Origin: Crotophaga sulcirostris
Lineage: Eukaryota > Chordata > Aves > Cuculiformes > Crotophagidae
Length of the DNA: 64,000 bases
NCBI GenBank assembly: GCA_013397455.1
Contig: VYZB01000134.1
Span: 1,718,964-1,782,963, forward strand
Reading direction: 5' to 3'
The position numbers and the translations under genes were made by a program. Of this stretch, positions 63,281 through 64,000 are shown piece by piece. The notes under the pieces are model-generated. The model had not been told where the DNA came from and did no database searches. It saw only the letters and a program-made list of their open reading frames with translations. Positions within the stretch are counted from its first letter, which is position 1. Each line of letters begins with the position of its first letter.

Positions 63281-64000
63281 GCCTGACAGGTGGACATTAA
63301 TTCTGTCTGGGGGAAGAATATGTATCAGAATATTCTGGAGACAGTCTGGCACTACAGGAGGCTTTCATAAATGTGAAATTAACTGTGTAAGCACTGCTCT
63401 GTTAAGGTAGGCTACCAGCATGCATCAGTAAAAATGGAAAAATATAGCTTTTGGACAATGTACTATAACAATAAATCAATTACTATGTCAAACAAATTAT
63501 AACTCTGGATCTACTATAAGGCTTTAGAAATGTGGACTTCTATATGTGGTTAAAAAAGCACAGAAAAGTTAATGCCTCTCTACGTCACCAATTAAGAATC
63601 CATATACCTTGTAGCTTTCACAGCCTTGAGCAGAGTTAGGCATTTGTTTGGTTTCCCTAAGCCGTCCTTTCGAATTTACCATTTCTCATTCTGTTGAGCT
63701 GCTGCTCTCATTGAATGGTGTTCATGACCTGAATGCAGAAAGAGTAAATAAAAGACAACAGATGAAAATGTATGTTGTATATCATTATTCATTATGAATA
63801 ATGATTATCTAACAAACAAGAATATTTTGCTGTACATATTAGTATATTTTCTAGCAAGATTGCAAAGTGCTTCATAAACATATGAGGGCATCAAGTACCA
63901 ACCCACAACACCTTAATGCTAATTATTTTCTCTGTCAGGAACATTAGATCCTTTTCTTTATCGAATATTCACACGGATAGGCAGGAGTATCTCAGGAAAT
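63281..64000. other. Unique non-coding DNA with a perfect short palindrome
   Basis: AT-rich. Contains a palindrome with 12-base arms around a single T at 63781-63805. No gene seen. Confidence 0.6.

Noticed and set aside
1..64000. Bacterial-type operons, CRISPR arrays, tRNA or rRNA genes
   Set aside because: None seen; composition, repeats and frame structure are those of vertebrate nuclear DNA.

Overview
The window looks like nuclear DNA of a bird. It is AT-rich, CpG-poor, full of stops in all frames, and carries many chicken-repeat-1 (CR1) LINE copies ending in the CR1 octamer tail (ATTCTATG, ATTCTGTG or ATACTGTG), plus avian ERVL-type LTR pieces. I found no protein-coding gene, tRNA, rRNA or CRISPR array that I could defend. 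Every long open frame with recognisable protein similarity lies inside a CR1 copy. The window is most simply a stretch of gene desert or a very large intron; the sequence alone cannot say which, or beside which gene.

Layout. 1-3062 is unique DNA. 3063-3390 is a TTTTC pentamer array broken by a 175-base assembly gap. 4828-5812 holds two decayed minus-strand CR1s, one with a nested plus-strand CR1 tail. 8130-9040 is a plus-strand CR1 reverse-transcriptase piece abutting a minus-strand CR1 endonuclease piece. 11900-12619 holds two old plus-strand CR1s separated by an A/C-rich tract. 13975-15168 is a 1.2 kb plus-strand CR1. 18658-18955 is an LTR fragment joined to a CR1 fragment. Short CR1s lie at 19559, 20768, 29956, 32692, 41062 and 48995. 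36141-36310 is a perfect two-motif pentamer array (16 GAAGG units, then 18 CAAGG units). 36611-37962 is an unusual CR1 piece that keeps ORF1 (SGNH-esterase type) and the ORF2 endonuclease but not the 3' end. 57742-59095 is a 1.35 kb minus-strand CR1. 62737-63280 is a solo LTR with a matching 5-base target-site duplication.

Between the repeats lie long unique stretches. Several short blocks (11120-11340, 26480-26900, 27038-27072, 50770-50890, 54955-55170) are dense in homeodomain, POU or SOX-like words and have the look of conserved non-coding enhancers. That is inference until aligned to other vertebrates.

There is no gene system working together here. The most checkable points are: (1) two CR1 copies 43 kb apart share the same Asp-to-Gly change in the reverse-transcriptase catalytic motif (FADD to FADG); (2) the abrupt motif switch in the pentamer array; (3) the CR1 5' fragment with altered catalytic residues in both enzymes; (4) the candidate conserved blocks. 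I did not find a new biological system and do not claim one.
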